Part shown: in pieces, positions 8,744 to 17,584 of the stretch
How the letters are laid out: the number at the start of each line of letters is the position of its first letter
Numbering within the stretch: position 1 is the stretch's first letter
Assembly (NCBI GenBank): GCA_902525075.1
Contig: CABZFV010000004.1
Coordinates: forward strand, 32,981-96,980
Length of the DNA: 64,000 bases
Origin: an uncultured Prochlorococcus sp.
Lineage (GTDB): Bacteria; Cyanobacteriota; Cyanobacteriia; PCC-6307; Cyanobiaceae
Direction: 5' to 3'
Position numbers and translations under genes: made by a program
Notes under the pieces: generated by a model
The model's database searches: none
What the model was told of the DNA's origin: nothing
What the model saw: the letters and a program-made list of their open reading frames with translations, nothing else

Positions 8744-9390
8744 ATATCCCAAGAGTAATAATTGTTATAGCATCAAGTCTTGATGGGAGAATTGCATTTC
8801 CTGGAGGTGGAGAATCGCATCTTGGAAGCGATGAAGATAAAAAAATATTAAATCAAAACTTATCAATGGTTGACGCCACCATTTTTGGTTTAGGTACTCT
8901 AATAGCTCATCAATCAACTTACCTAGTTAAAAATCTCACTGATAATGACGAAGTAAATATATTAAAAAGCCAACCAATTTCTATAGTTGCTTCAAATAGC
9001 AAAAAATTTAACAGTAATTGGAAATACTTTCGTCAACCAATTAGAAGATGGCTAATAAGCTCAAGTAAAGTTGATAATTCGTCGAATAATGAATTCGAGA
9101 AAGAACTCTTTTTCGAAGATTCATGGAAAAAAACTTTAATTGCACTTAAAAAACAAGGGATAAATGATTTAGCTCTTTTAGGAGGTGCAAAACTTATAAA
9201 TTCATTTATAAAAGAGGATCTAATAACAGATATAAAAATTACAATAATTCCACGAATTATTGGAGGTAGATATACATGGATCCCTCCAGAACAAACAAAT
9301 GCAATTTTTAATCTCAAAAGGCTATGGGAAATAAAATCAATTAAAAATTTAATGAATAATGAAATCCATATTCATTACAAAAAGATTTGA
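8740..9390 (+). CDS. RibD C-terminal/DHFR-like reductase
   Basis: A 216-residue NADPH-dependent reductase-fold protein without a deaminase domain. The opening IPRVIIVIASSLDGRIAFPGG, the ATIFGLGTLIAHQSTYL segment and DLALLGGAKLINSFIKEDLI followed by ITIIPRIIGGRY fit the RibD-C domain. The start is TTG at 8740, overlapping the PTPS stop (TTGA); no in-frame ATG fits better, because the first beta strand begins at once. A free-standing RibD-C domain directly behind a PTPS suggests a pteridine substrate, but riboflavin-type pyrimidine reduction is the alternative. Confidence 0.75.
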   Translation: MNIPRVIIVIASSLDGRIAFPGGGESHLGSDEDKKILNQNLSMVDATIFGLGTLIAHQSTYLVKNLTDNDEVNILKSQPISIVASNSKKFNSNWKYFRQPIRRWLISSSKVDNSSNNEFEKELFFEDSWKKTLIALKKQGINDLALLGGAKLINSFIKEDLITDIKITIIPRIIGGRYTWIPPEQTNAIFNLKRLWEIKSIKNLMNNEIHIHYKKI

Positions 9391-9407
9391 AATAGTTTCA
9401 ATAATAA

Positions 9408-10562
9408 ATGAACCAAAAAATACATAAAGTTGAAGTCAAATTATCAATTAAGGAAATCTCCAAGGAGATATGGAATGAATTAGCAAATGAAATTAATAAT
9501 CCATTTTATGAATGGACTTGGATTAAAAACCTTGAGATATCAAAAAGTGTTTCAAGAGAAACTGGTTGGCAGCCTCTATATTTTGTTGCTTATAAAAATG
9601 AAGAAATACTAGGAATTGCCCCACTTTTTTTAAAAAATCATAGCTATGGAGAATTCATTTTTGACCAATCATTTGCAAGATTGGCTCAAGAGCTGAATTT
9701 AAATTATTACCCTAAATTAATTGGAATGAGTCCTTATAGTCCTGTAAATGGATATCAATTTCTTTATAAGAAAAATAAAGACAAGAAAGAAATTACAAAT
9801 TTACTTATAAACCATATCGAAAGCTTTGCGATTACAAACAAAATCCTAAGTTGTAATTTTTTATATATTGATGAAAGCTGGGGCAACCATCTTAAATCTT
9901 TGGGATACTATGAATGGATAAACTCCAGCAGTGAATGGAGGAGTAATGGAGAAAAAACATTTGACGATTTTCTATCTAGATTTAACTCTAATCAGAGAAA
10001 AAATATAAAAAAAGAGAGAAAATCAATTACTAAACAAGACATTAAAGTAGAAATTTTTAATCAAGATGATATCAACCAAGAAATCCTCAAAAAAATGCAT
10101 AATTTTTATGAACAGCATTGTTCGAGGTGGGGAGTTTGGGGAAGTAAATATCTAACATCTACATTTTTCGAAACACTGGTTGATAATAAAAACAATCTTT
10201 TACTTTTTAGTGCATCAAAACATGATTCAAATGAAATTTTTGCTATGTCGATGTGCGTTAAAAATCAAAATAACTTATGGGGTAGATATTGGGGTAGTCA
10301 AGAAGAAATATCTAATTTACATTTTGAATTATGCTATTACCAGCCAATTGAATGGGCAATAAAAAATAGTATCGATTTATTTGATCCTGGAGCGGGTGGT
10401 AAACATAAAAGAAGGAGAGGGTTTTTTGCAAAAAGCACCGTTAGCATGCATAAGTGGTTTGACAAAAATATGGAAAATATAATTTATCCTTGGCTAAATG
10501 AAGTGAATAAACAAACCGAGAAGGAAATTGAATTTGAAAATAAATCTATACCTTTTAAATAA
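9408..10562 (+). CDS. GNAT/FemAB-like protein of the COG3146 (DUF482) family
   Basis: A 384-residue protein matching the DUF482 acyltransferase-like family: NPFYEWTWIKNLEISKSVSR near residue 30, TGWQPLYFVAYKNEEILGIAPLF, SRFNSNQRKNIKKERK in the middle, and WGRYWGSQEEISNLHFELCYYQPIEWAI with FDPGAGGKHKRRRGF near the C-terminus. Members look like duplicated GNAT folds and are annotated as possible peptidoglycan or aminoacyl transferases, but to my knowledge the reaction is not established. It starts 17 bases after the reductase and is probably in the same transcript. Confidence 0.75.
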   Translation: MNQKIHKVEVKLSIKEISKEIWNELANEINNPFYEWTWIKNLEISKSVSRETGWQPLYFVAYKNEEILGIAPLFLKNHSYGEFIFDQSFARLAQELNLNYYPKLIGMSPYSPVNGYQFLYKKNKDKKEITNLLINHIESFAITNKILSCNFLYIDESWGNHLKSLGYYEWINSSSEWRSNGEKTFDDFLSRFNSNQRKNIKKERKSITKQDIKVEIFNQDDINQEILKKMHNFYEQHCSRWGVWGSKYLTSTFFETLVDNKNNLLLFSASKHDSNEIFAMSMCVKNQNNLWGRYWGSQEEISNLHFELCYYQPIEWAIKNSIDLFDPGAGGKHKRRRGFFAKSTVSMHKWFDKNMENIIYPWLNEVNKQTEKEIEFENKSIPFK

Positions 10563-10622
10563 AAAATTATTCGGCTTTATCAAAGATTATATTAGTAATA
10601 TAGTTTTTATTAACTTATAAGG

Positions 10623-11009
10623 ATGGAATCTAGTAAAAGTTTAAATGAAAAAATAAAGATTGATAATAATCTATCCAACAGATATATAGACTTAGATCCA
10701 AATGGTTATTTTATAATAAAAGTAGATTTAGAAAAAAATAAAATAATTTTAGAGCACTTTTTAAATAAGATCGATTCGAAAGGCTATGCGCTTGACCCAG
10801 AGACAAATGAACCAATCAAATGTGACTCACAAAATAAAAGAGTTAGTAATGAAGTTTTTAAAGGTATTAGTGCTAAACAACTCGGAATAATGATCACTGA
10901 AATAAGAAATGACTTAATAACCAGATTCGACCATGCTCTATATTTAGGCCGGGAACTACAAAAAGCAGAAGAATGTTTATACAAAAGATTACCATATATC
11001 CAAGATTAA
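10623..11009 (+). CDS. DUF4346-like protein, possibly pterin-associated
   Basis: A 128-residue soluble protein (DPNGYFIIKVDLEKNKIILE, later ETNEPIKCDSQNKRVSNEVF and DHALYLGRELQKAEECLYKR). I recognise the pattern as DUF4346, a cyanobacterial domain whose family name, as I recall it, associates it with pterin-binding proteins; here it stands alone. An AAGG lies three bases before the ATG. Its position downstream of PTPS and a RibD-C reductase is the reason to consider a pteridine role. Function unproven. Confidence 0.6.
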   Translation: MESSKSLNEKIKIDNNLSNRYIDLDPNGYFIIKVDLEKNKIILEHFLNKIDSKGYALDPETNEPIKCDSQNKRVSNEVFKGISAKQLGIMITEIRNDLITRFDHALYLGRELQKAEECLYKRLPYIQD

Positions 11010-11073
11010 GAAATTAAACGAAAAAATCTAATCTTTTCATCTGATGTTAAATTAAATAAAAATAAAAAAATTA

Positions 11074-11166
11074 ATGAACATCATTTTCTATTTTGCATTT
11101 ATAGGTTTTGGTTTTGGAGCTGCTTTCGCATTAGATAAGCTCTTAAGAGCAGTTAAATTAATTTAA
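11074..11166 (+). CDS. 30-residue single-span membrane protein, PetL-like
   Basis: A short ORF reading MNIIFYFAFIGFGFGAAF followed by ALDKLLRAVKLI. It is a single hydrophobic helix with a small-residue face (G-F-G-F-G-A-A) and a basic C-terminal end. Length and the final LR-A-KL pattern resemble PetL, the small subunit VI of cytochrome b6f in other cyanobacteria. This is pattern recognition over 30 residues; a different small photosynthetic subunit is possible. It ends five bases before the stop of the convergent rimO gene. Confidence 0.45.
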   Translation: MNIIFYFAFIGFGFGAAFALDKLLRAVKLI

Positions 11167-11171
11167 AAAAA

Positions 11172-12536
11172 CTATAAAATTTTAATAGTCTCTCCATACA
11201 AATCATATTCATCCGCAAAAGAAATATTTGCTTCAACAAATTTACCAATATAATTTTTCAAATCAATTTTATCCCTAACAGATAAAATTACTGTTCCATC
11301 AATTTCAGGGGCGAAATTATAGGACCGACCTATTAATTCGTTATTATCTGATATCTTTTCTACCAAAATCTTCATTTTTGAACCAACATATAACTGATTT
11401 TTATCTTTGGAGATATTTTGTTGAACTGAAATAACGTTATCTTTTCTCGCCTCTGCAACCTCTGGAGATACTTTATTTGGCAAATTAAAAGCTGCGGTTC
11501 CTTCCTCAGGAGAAAAAATAAACACTCCAACATGATCAAATTTGTGCCTATCCAAAAATTCGAGAAGATGTTCAAAATGTTCTTTTTTTTCTCCTGGGAA
11601 ACCAACAATAAGACTAGTTCTTAATACAGCAGATGGAATTTCTTCTCTAATTTTCTCCAAAATTGATTCATTCAAAGAAGCTTGCCAAGGTCTATTCATA
11701 CTCTTCAACACATCTGGATGACTATGCTGAAGTGGCAAATCAAAGTAAGGCACTATATTCTTTGAATCTTTGAAAGCTCTAATAACTTCATCAGTTAAAC
11801 CTGTTGGATAAGCATAATGTATCCTTATCCAAGGAATTGGAACTTTAGAAAGCTCATTCAAAAGTTTGGCTAATGATGGTTTTCCATAAATATCTTGACC
11901 ATAATTAGTTGTTATTTGACTAATTAATATGATTTCTTGAATACCCTTTTTTAAAAGACTTTTGGCTTCTGAAACTATAGATTCTATTGTTCTACTTCTT
12001 TGAGGACCTCTCAACTTAGGAATAATACAAAAAGCGCAATTATAATTGCAGCCTTCAGCAATGCGAAGATAAGCAACAAACTTATTTTTATCTACAAAAC
12101 GAGGCATTTCCTCATCTGCAATAAATTCAGGTATTGTTGAAACTTCATTAACGATTTCCCCTTTTTCTACTCTGTCTAAAACCTTGGCTATCTTTTGATA
12201 ATCTCCTGTTCCAACCAAACCTTTTATTTCAGGGATTTCCTTTATAAGCTCATCTTTAAAATGCTGAGCCATACAGCCTGCAACTATTACTTCCTTTCCT
12301 TGATTTGTATATTCTAGAATTTTTCTAATAGATTCTTCTCTAGCTGTTTCAATAAAACTGCAAGTATTTACAACAACAACATTTGCATCATTTATATTGC
12401 TGTCAACTTCATAACCTTCTTTATCTAATAAGCCTTGCATATGTTCAGTATCAACAAGATTTTTCTCACAACCAACATGACTGAATGCAATCTTAGATAG
12501 TTTTTTTTCTTTTATATTGAGACTATTTTGTTTCAC
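11172..12536 (-). CDS. rimO: ribosomal protein S12 methylthiotransferase
   Basis: A 454-residue radical SAM enzyme adding a methylthio group to the conserved Asp of ribosomal protein S12. The N-terminal MTTase domain has its three auxiliary-cluster cysteines C23 ([12 protein letters not shown]), C59 (VVNTCSF) and C88 (VAGCMAQ). The radical SAM cluster motif is C163-x3-C167-x2-C170 (CNYNCAFC). A TRAM domain closes the protein. The VGCEKNLVD signature favours RimO over MiaB. The start is GTG at 12536. Confidence 0.95.
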   Translation of the reverse strand: MKQNSLNIKEKKLSKIAFSHVGCEKNLVDTEHMQGLLDKEGYEVDSNINDANVVVVNTCSFIETAREESIRKILEYTNQGKEVIVAGCMAQHFKDELIKEIPEIKGLVGTGDYQKIAKVLDRVEKGEIVNEVSTIPEFIADEEMPRFVDKNKFVAYLRIAEGCNYNCAFCIIPKLRGPQRSRTIESIVSEAKSLLKKGIQEIILISQITTNYGQDIYGKPSLAKLLNELSKVPIPWIRIHYAYPTGLTDEVIRAFKDSKNIVPYFDLPLQHSHPDVLKSMNRPWQASLNESILEKIREEIPSAVLRTSLIVGFPGEKKEHFEHLLEFLDRHKFDHVGVFIFSPEEGTAAFNLPNKVSPEVAEARKDNVISVQQNISKDKNQLYVGSKMKILVEKISDNNELIGRSYNFAPEIDGTVILSVRDKIDLKNYIGKFVEANISFADEYDLYGETIKIL

Positions 12537-12641
12537 AACTTGAAAAATAAGAATTAAAAGATTTAAAAAGCATTTCGTAAATAACTTTCATTCCAAGATA
12601 ATATTAGGATAGATAATGTAAATAACAAACTTTGTTTTTGA

Positions 12642-13577
12642 ATGGCCCTAAAGACTTTAAACAGAATAAATAAAAAAGATTTTAAATGGCCAAAAATAGT
12701 AATCGCAATTCTTAGCACTACAGGCATAGTTGATACAGGTTCGATTACTTTAAAAAACTGGGGATTATTTAATTCCCTGTCATGCCCAGGGATACAAAAT
12801 GGTTGTGAAACAGTTTTAAATAGTCCTTGGGGTACTTTATTTCAAAATAATCAAGTTAATATACCTCTCTCATTAGCTGGATTTATAACATATTTATCAA
12901 TATTAATTATCACAATAATACTCTCGCTTAATTTAATTTCCCCAAAAGAAAAACTAAATAAGTTCTTATGGTGGTTAGTATTTCTTATTTCTTGTGCATC
13001 ATCAACATTTAGCTTTTTATTGATAAATATAATGTTTTTTAAGATTCAAGCATATTGCTTTTTTTGTATACTTTCAGCAATTTTATCGTTTTCTATCTTT
13101 ATAATTTCTATGATTGGAGCAAAGTTCGAAAGTAGAGAACCTATGATTTTTAGAGGTTTTATTGTAGCCATTAGTGTCCTACTGGGCGGCCTAATTTGGT
13201 CAACAAACGTTGACCCCTCAAATGCTATTGATGTTGCAAACCCTACTGAAAATGTATCCCCAATAATTACCACTTCAAGCTCTCCCCAGAAGGTAAAATT
13301 TGCAAAATTTTTAAGTGAAAACAATATTGTTATGTATAGTGCATACTGGTGCCCGCATTGCCACGATCAGAAACAATTATTTGGTAAGGAAGCAGTTAAA
13401 GAATTAAAAGTAGTTGAGTGTGCTAAAGATGGTAAAGATAATGAGTATGAGCTATGCCAAACGAAAAGAATCAGTGGATTTCCTTCTTGGGAAATAAATG
13501 GAGAAATTATTAGTGGTACGCGTGACTTAAATGAATTAGCAACAAAAACCGACTATCAGGGAGATCTTAATTTTTAA
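12642..13577 (+). CDS. vitamin K epoxide reductase-thioredoxin fusion protein
   Basis: A 311-residue membrane oxidoreductase. The N-terminal four-to-five-helix VKOR domain (about 18-190) has the loop cysteine pair C48/C55 (SCPGIQNGC) and the quinone-side CFFC (C139/C142). A C-terminal periplasmic/lumenal thioredoxin domain carries WCPHC (C237/C240). Such fusions re-oxidise thiols and pass electrons to quinone, forming disulfides in exported proteins, a DsbB/DsbA system in one chain. The plant homologue LTO1 acts on the lumen side of the thylakoid. The 3' end overlaps nadB by 11 bases. Confidence 0.92.
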   Translation: MALKTLNRINKKDFKWPKIVIAILSTTGIVDTGSITLKNWGLFNSLSCPGIQNGCETVLNSPWGTLFQNNQVNIPLSLAGFITYLSILIITIILSLNLISPKEKLNKFLWWLVFLISCASSTFSFLLINIMFFKIQAYCFFCILSAILSFSIFIISMIGAKFESREPMIFRGFIVAISVLLGGLIWSTNVDPSNAIDVANPTENVSPIITTSSSPQKVKFAKFLSENNIVMYSAYWCPHCHDQKQLFGKEAVKELKVVECAKDGKDNEYELCQTKRISGFPSWEINGEIISGTRDLNELATKTDYQGDLNF

Positions 13578-15234
13578 TAAATCTTTTTTGAATTTTTTGA
13601 TTTAACTGTTGTCTAGTATGGCATTCCCAATTTTTATATTTATCAGGGAAATCATCTCTATAGTGCCCTCCTCTACTTTCCTCTCTAAATAGACAAGCTT
13701 TTAATAAAGTTATAGTGGTTATTTGTCTATTCTTTAAATCAAGTAAAAGATTTAATGCTCTTCTATTGCGTTCACTAAGTTTTATTTTTTGATCAAATTT
13801 TATTTTTTCAAGACTATTTAGTAAATCATTTTTATTTAATTTATCTATATCATTTTGAATGTAATTTAAAAATTTACTCATATTTACCTTATTTCGAGAT
13901 ACACCTAAATTTAACCAACATAGTTTTCTTAATTCATCAATTTTCTCAGCAATTATAGGAATTTGATCTTCTTTAGGATCTTCAATATCAAACTCTTGAA
14001 ATGATCTATCAAATTTTTCAAATTTAGAAATGTCATTCAAAACAATTGAAGACATTTTTCTTGCGAAAACAAGACACTCCATCAGTGAATTACTTGCTAG
14101 TCTATTCGCACCATGCACACCTGTAGAAGCAACTTCTCCAACGGCATATAATCCTTTTCTTGTTGAAGATGCCTTTAGATCAGTTTTAACACCTCCCATC
14201 CAATAATGAGCCGCGGGAGCAACGGGAATAACCTCATTTAAAGGGTTAACGCCATAATCCTGACATCGACTTAAGATCGTGGGGAAGCGTTCTACAATTT
14301 TTTCTGGGTCAATATATCTAAGATCCAAACCAACGTGGTCTTCATTATTATTATACATATTTTTCATAATTGCTCTACTTACCTGATCTCTAGTAGCAAG
14401 ATCACGATTTTCAAGATTTTTAACTGGACTTTCACCATTTTTATCGACTAAAATCGCTCCTTCCCCTCTTAGTGCCTCAGATATTAAGAAGCAAGGTGCA
14501 CCATAAAATTTTAAAGCTGTTGGATGAAATTGTACGAACTCTAAATCTTCGATAGCAGCTCCTGCTTTCCATGCAAGAGCAATCCCTTCACCAGAGGATT
14601 GAGCAGGATTTGTTGTATTTGTAAATAAGTGCCCACCCCCACCTGTAGCCAAAACAACAGCCCTAGATTTAATCCAATATAAATTTGCTCCATCAAGAAC
14701 CTGAACTCCTCTACATTCTTTATTTTCAATGAGAAGTTCAGTTACTCTTACACCCCTGCAGTGAAGAATATTTTTTTGATTCTCAATATGATCTTCTAGA
14801 ACTTCAACTAATGCTCGTCCAGTACGATCTTTAACATGTAAGACTCTTCTTCGTGAATGAGCTGCTTCCAAGGTAGTTGCTAGTTGATCAGAACTTTGAT
14901 CAAAAATCATCCCTAAATTCTGCAACCTTTCTACACAACCTGGAGCTTCTTTAACTAGCATTTCTACAGCTTGAAAATCACATAGTCCGTCACCTGCTTT
15001 TAAAGTATCCTCAGCATGAAGATCAAATGAATCATCTTGTCTAACAACAGATGCAATTCCTCCTTGAGCCCATCTACTGGAAGATATCTTACTAGTATTT
15101 CTATTTAAAAGAAGCACTTTTAAATTTGCGGGTAATTCAAGACAAGTCATAAGGCCAGCAGCTCCAGCACCTATAACGATTACATCCCAATTATTTATTG
15201 GTATCGGTTCTTGCGAAAATGGAGGCCTTAACAT
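13567..15234 (-). CDS. nadB: L-aspartate oxidase
   Basis: A 555-residue flavoenzyme that oxidises aspartate to iminoaspartate, the first step of de novo NAD synthesis. It has the N-terminal FAD loop VIGAGAAGLMTCLEL (about 20-34), the SSRWAQGGIASV segment, the HAEDTLKAGDGLC region, the FVQFHPTAL motif and ASTGVHGANRLASNSL near residue 370, as in fumarate reductase/NadB flavoproteins. Ordinary length. Its ATG shares one base with the stop of the upstream DUF3120 gene, indicating coupling. Confidence 0.95.
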   Translation of the reverse strand: MLRPPFSQEPIPINNWDVIVIGAGAAGLMTCLELPANLKVLLLNRNTSKISSSRWAQGGIASVVRQDDSFDLHAEDTLKAGDGLCDFQAVEMLVKEAPGCVERLQNLGMIFDQSSDQLATTLEAAHSRRRVLHVKDRTGRALVEVLEDHIENQKNILHCRGVRVTELLIENKECRGVQVLDGANLYWIKSRAVVLATGGGGHLFTNTTNPAQSSGEGIALAWKAGAAIEDLEFVQFHPTALKFYGAPCFLISEALRGEGAILVDKNGESPVKNLENRDLATRDQVSRAIMKNMYNNNEDHVGLDLRYIDPEKIVERFPTILSRCQDYGVNPLNEVIPVAPAAHYWMGGVKTDLKASSTRKGLYAVGEVASTGVHGANRLASNSLMECLVFARKMSSIVLNDISKFEKFDRSFQEFDIEDPKEDQIPIIAEKIDELRKLCWLNLGVSRNKVNMSKFLNYIQNDIDKLNKNDLLNSLEKIKFDQKIKLSERNRRALNLLLDLKNRQITTITLLKACLFREESRGGHYRDDFPDKYKNWECHTRQQLNQKIQKRFIKN

Positions 15235-16001
15235 TAAACCAATCCACTAAAAGTTGGTTGCAGAATTGCTAAAACAATAAAAATACCATCAACAATTAAT
15301 GTCGTTTGAATTACGTAACCAGAAACTAAGAGTGCTTTACCACTAGTAGTATTAATTGTGCCAGAATCTAAAATTTCTTTTGAAATAAACCAAAGTATAA
15401 GAGCAACAAAAACGATAATAGATAATGATTTTATTTGAATAAGACTCTCTGAAGTTTTTTGAAGAATCATGGGTGCATTTTCAGAATCTGCTGTAATTAC
15501 CTGCCTCCATTGATCCATAATTCCGATTAAAAAAATTGTAATATCCGTAACTGCGGTTCCAAATAAAGAAGAGATATAAAAACTTGAACCTATTTTCCAA
15601 TTAGTACCAAATCCAATTAAAGCTAATGGGAAAACTACAGCTTCAACAGCTATATGTAGGATAGGGAATGGGCTTAACCATCCCCAGAACAAACATCCAC
15701 CAAGCCAACTACCCGATATACCAAGTAATAATGAACTTACAATAAACCACTTATTTGATCCTTTCTGATTCAAAACAATTGCCACTAAGACAATAACAAA
15801 AGTAAAGCAAAGAGCACTTATTGGCTCTAATCTAACCCAAGGGGCTTGAACAAAAATAGGTAAAATTACAAAAAAAGAAGACCATAATCTTAAAGATATA
15901 GGATTTGATAAAAAACTATTTTCGTATGAATCAACTGTTTTATGGGATTCATAGTTGAATTTATCTTTTATTTCTAAATTTTTTGTAATTAATTCTTTCA
16001 A
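15234..16001 (-). CDS. DUF3120-like multi-pass membrane protein
   Basis: A 255-residue protein with about six hydrophobic segments (LWSSFFVILPIFVQAPWV, ALCFTFVIVLVAIVL, WFIVSSLLLGISGSWLGGCL, PILHIAVEAVVFPLALIGFG, and two C-terminal spans). I recognise the APWVR...GGCLFWGW pattern as a cyanobacterial family known as DUF3120; I cannot assign a function. The start is TTG at 16001 and no ATG precedes the first span in frame. It is coupled to nadB by a one-base stop-start overlap. Confidence 0.65.
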   Translation of the reverse strand: MKELITKNLEIKDKFNYESHKTVDSYENSFLSNPISLRLWSSFFVILPIFVQAPWVRLEPISALCFTFVIVLVAIVLNQKGSNKWFIVSSLLLGISGSWLGGCLFWGWLSPFPILHIAVEAVVFPLALIGFGTNWKIGSSFYISSLFGTAVTDITIFLIGIMDQWRQVITADSENAPMILQKTSESLIQIKSLSIIVFVALILWFISKEILDSGTINTTSGKALLVSGYVIQTTLIVDGIFIVLAILQPTFSGLV

Positions 16002-16180
16002 TGAAAAAGGGTTATTTTAATTAATCTAAATCGTGTTTTAGAAAACTGCGAATGCCATATTTTAATAAATAAAAGGCCAATAATTTCACACCTATATTTA
16101 GTTTTTTAAAAGTATTTAATACACTTTGAGTCATATATAAGTTTAGAATAAATATAAATAAGAGTATTTGACCTTAAATT

Positions 16181-17560
16181 GTGTGGCAAGAAATTAATTA
16201 CACGGAAGATCCCATTGATCTTTTGGTTCCTAATATTACTTATAAAATAAATCCTGCAGAAATTGAAAGTATTGAAGCTAATTCTATTGCTGAAGAAATA
16301 GGATTTGAATCAGGTGATTCAATTATTAGTATTAATGGGAAAAAACCAAGAGATTTAATTGATTATCAGATTCTGATTAGTGAAGAAATTTTAGACATAT
16401 CAGTTTTAGATAAAAATCATGAGATTCACAATATAAATATTGAAAAAGATCAAGACGTTAATTTAGGTATAAATTTTAAAGATGCATTATTTGATTCAAT
16501 CAAGCAATGCAATAATAGATGTCCATTTTGTTTTATTGATCAACAGCCAAGTGGTAAAAGAAAAAGCCTATATATCAAAGATGATGATTATAGATTAAGT
16601 TTCCTATATGGCTCTTATTTAACCCTTACGAATTTAAAAAAAGAAGACTGGGAAAGAATTGCTGCGCAAAAACTATCCCCACTTTTTATTTCAGTTCATG
16701 CTACTGATCCCGCCACAAGAGAAAAATTATTAAAAAATAAAAAAGCAGGAGTGATACTCGATCAAATTTCGTGGTTTGAAAAAAACTCTATTCAAATACA
16801 TGCTCAAATTGTTGTTTGTCCAGATATAAATGATGGGGATATTCTCGAGAAATCAATTTTGGAACTTGCTGAATTCTATAAAAAAACCTCTCAAACAGTA
16901 CTTTCAGTAGCAATAGTTCCTGTAGGACTTACAAAATTTAGACCTGAAAATGATGGATTGAAATCAATCAGCCCAGAATACGCAAAAAAAATTATTAAAC
17001 AAGTAGAGAGAATTCAAGCCTCTCTACAAAATACTCTTGGGACTCGTTTTTGTTGGCTAGCAGACGAATGGTATTTAATTGCTGGCACAAATTTACCTAG
17101 TTACAAAACCTACGAAAATATGCCACAAGAATCTAATGGAGTTGGGACTATTAGAAACTTTCTAGAAGCATTAAGAGAGAAGACTAAAAACCTACCCCAA
17201 AAAGTAAAAAAGCCAAAAAAAGTTAGTTGGATTGTTGGTAAATTAGTTTATGAAGCCCTAATTCCTACAGTTAATAAATTAAACCTAATTAATGGATTAA
17301 CAATTAATTTATATGGTTTGCCAAGTGTTTATTGGGGTCAAGATCAAGTTGTTACAGGTCTTCTTACTGGAGAAGATCTAATTTCGGGGCTGAAAAATAA
17401 GGATTTAGGAGAAGCTGTTTACATACCATCTATTATGTTAAAAATTAATACTGATTTATTTTTAGATGATAAAAATATTCAAGAAGTTGAGAATCAAATA
17501 AATACAAAAATTCACGTTCTTGATGATTCAAATGATATTATTAATACTTTAATTAGATAA
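16181..17560 (+). CDS. PDZ-radical SAM protein (TIGR03279/DUF512 family)
   Basis: A 459-residue protein with an N-terminal PDZ-like domain (residues 24-95: SIEANSIAEEIGFESGDSII), a radical SAM cluster motif C110-x3-C114-x2-C117 (CNNRCPFCFID) followed by YIKDDDYRLSFLYGSYLTLT, and a DUF512-type C-terminal domain (TRFCWLADEWYLIAG, GVGTIRNFLEAL). I recall a cyanobacterial subgroup catalogued as TIGR03279; to my knowledge no reaction is assigned. The start is GTG at 16181. A TolC-like gene follows 24 bases later. Confidence 0.88.
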   Translation: MWQEINYTEDPIDLLVPNITYKINPAEIESIEANSIAEEIGFESGDSIISINGKKPRDLIDYQILISEEILDISVLDKNHEIHNINIEKDQDVNLGINFKDALFDSIKQCNNRCPFCFIDQQPSGKRKSLYIKDDDYRLSFLYGSYLTLTNLKKEDWERIAAQKLSPLFISVHATDPATREKLLKNKKAGVILDQISWFEKNSIQIHAQIVVCPDINDGDILEKSILELAEFYKKTSQTVLSVAIVPVGLTKFRPENDGLKSISPEYAKKIIKQVERIQASLQNTLGTRFCWLADEWYLIAGTNLPSYKTYENMPQESNGVGTIRNFLEALREKTKNLPQKVKKPKKVSWIVGKLVYEALIPTVNKLNLINGLTINLYGLPSVYWGQDQVVTGLLTGEDLISGLKNKDLGEAVYIPSIMLKINTDLFLDDKNIQEVENQINTKIHVLDDSNDIINTLIR

Positions 17561-17584
17561 TCGAATATTTCGAAACTATAAAAC

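Noticed and set aside
10590..10613. Short AT inverted repeat with T run before the DUF4346 gene
   Set aside because: The arms are all A/T with a one-base loop; too weak to call a terminator, and the flanking genes look co-transcribed.
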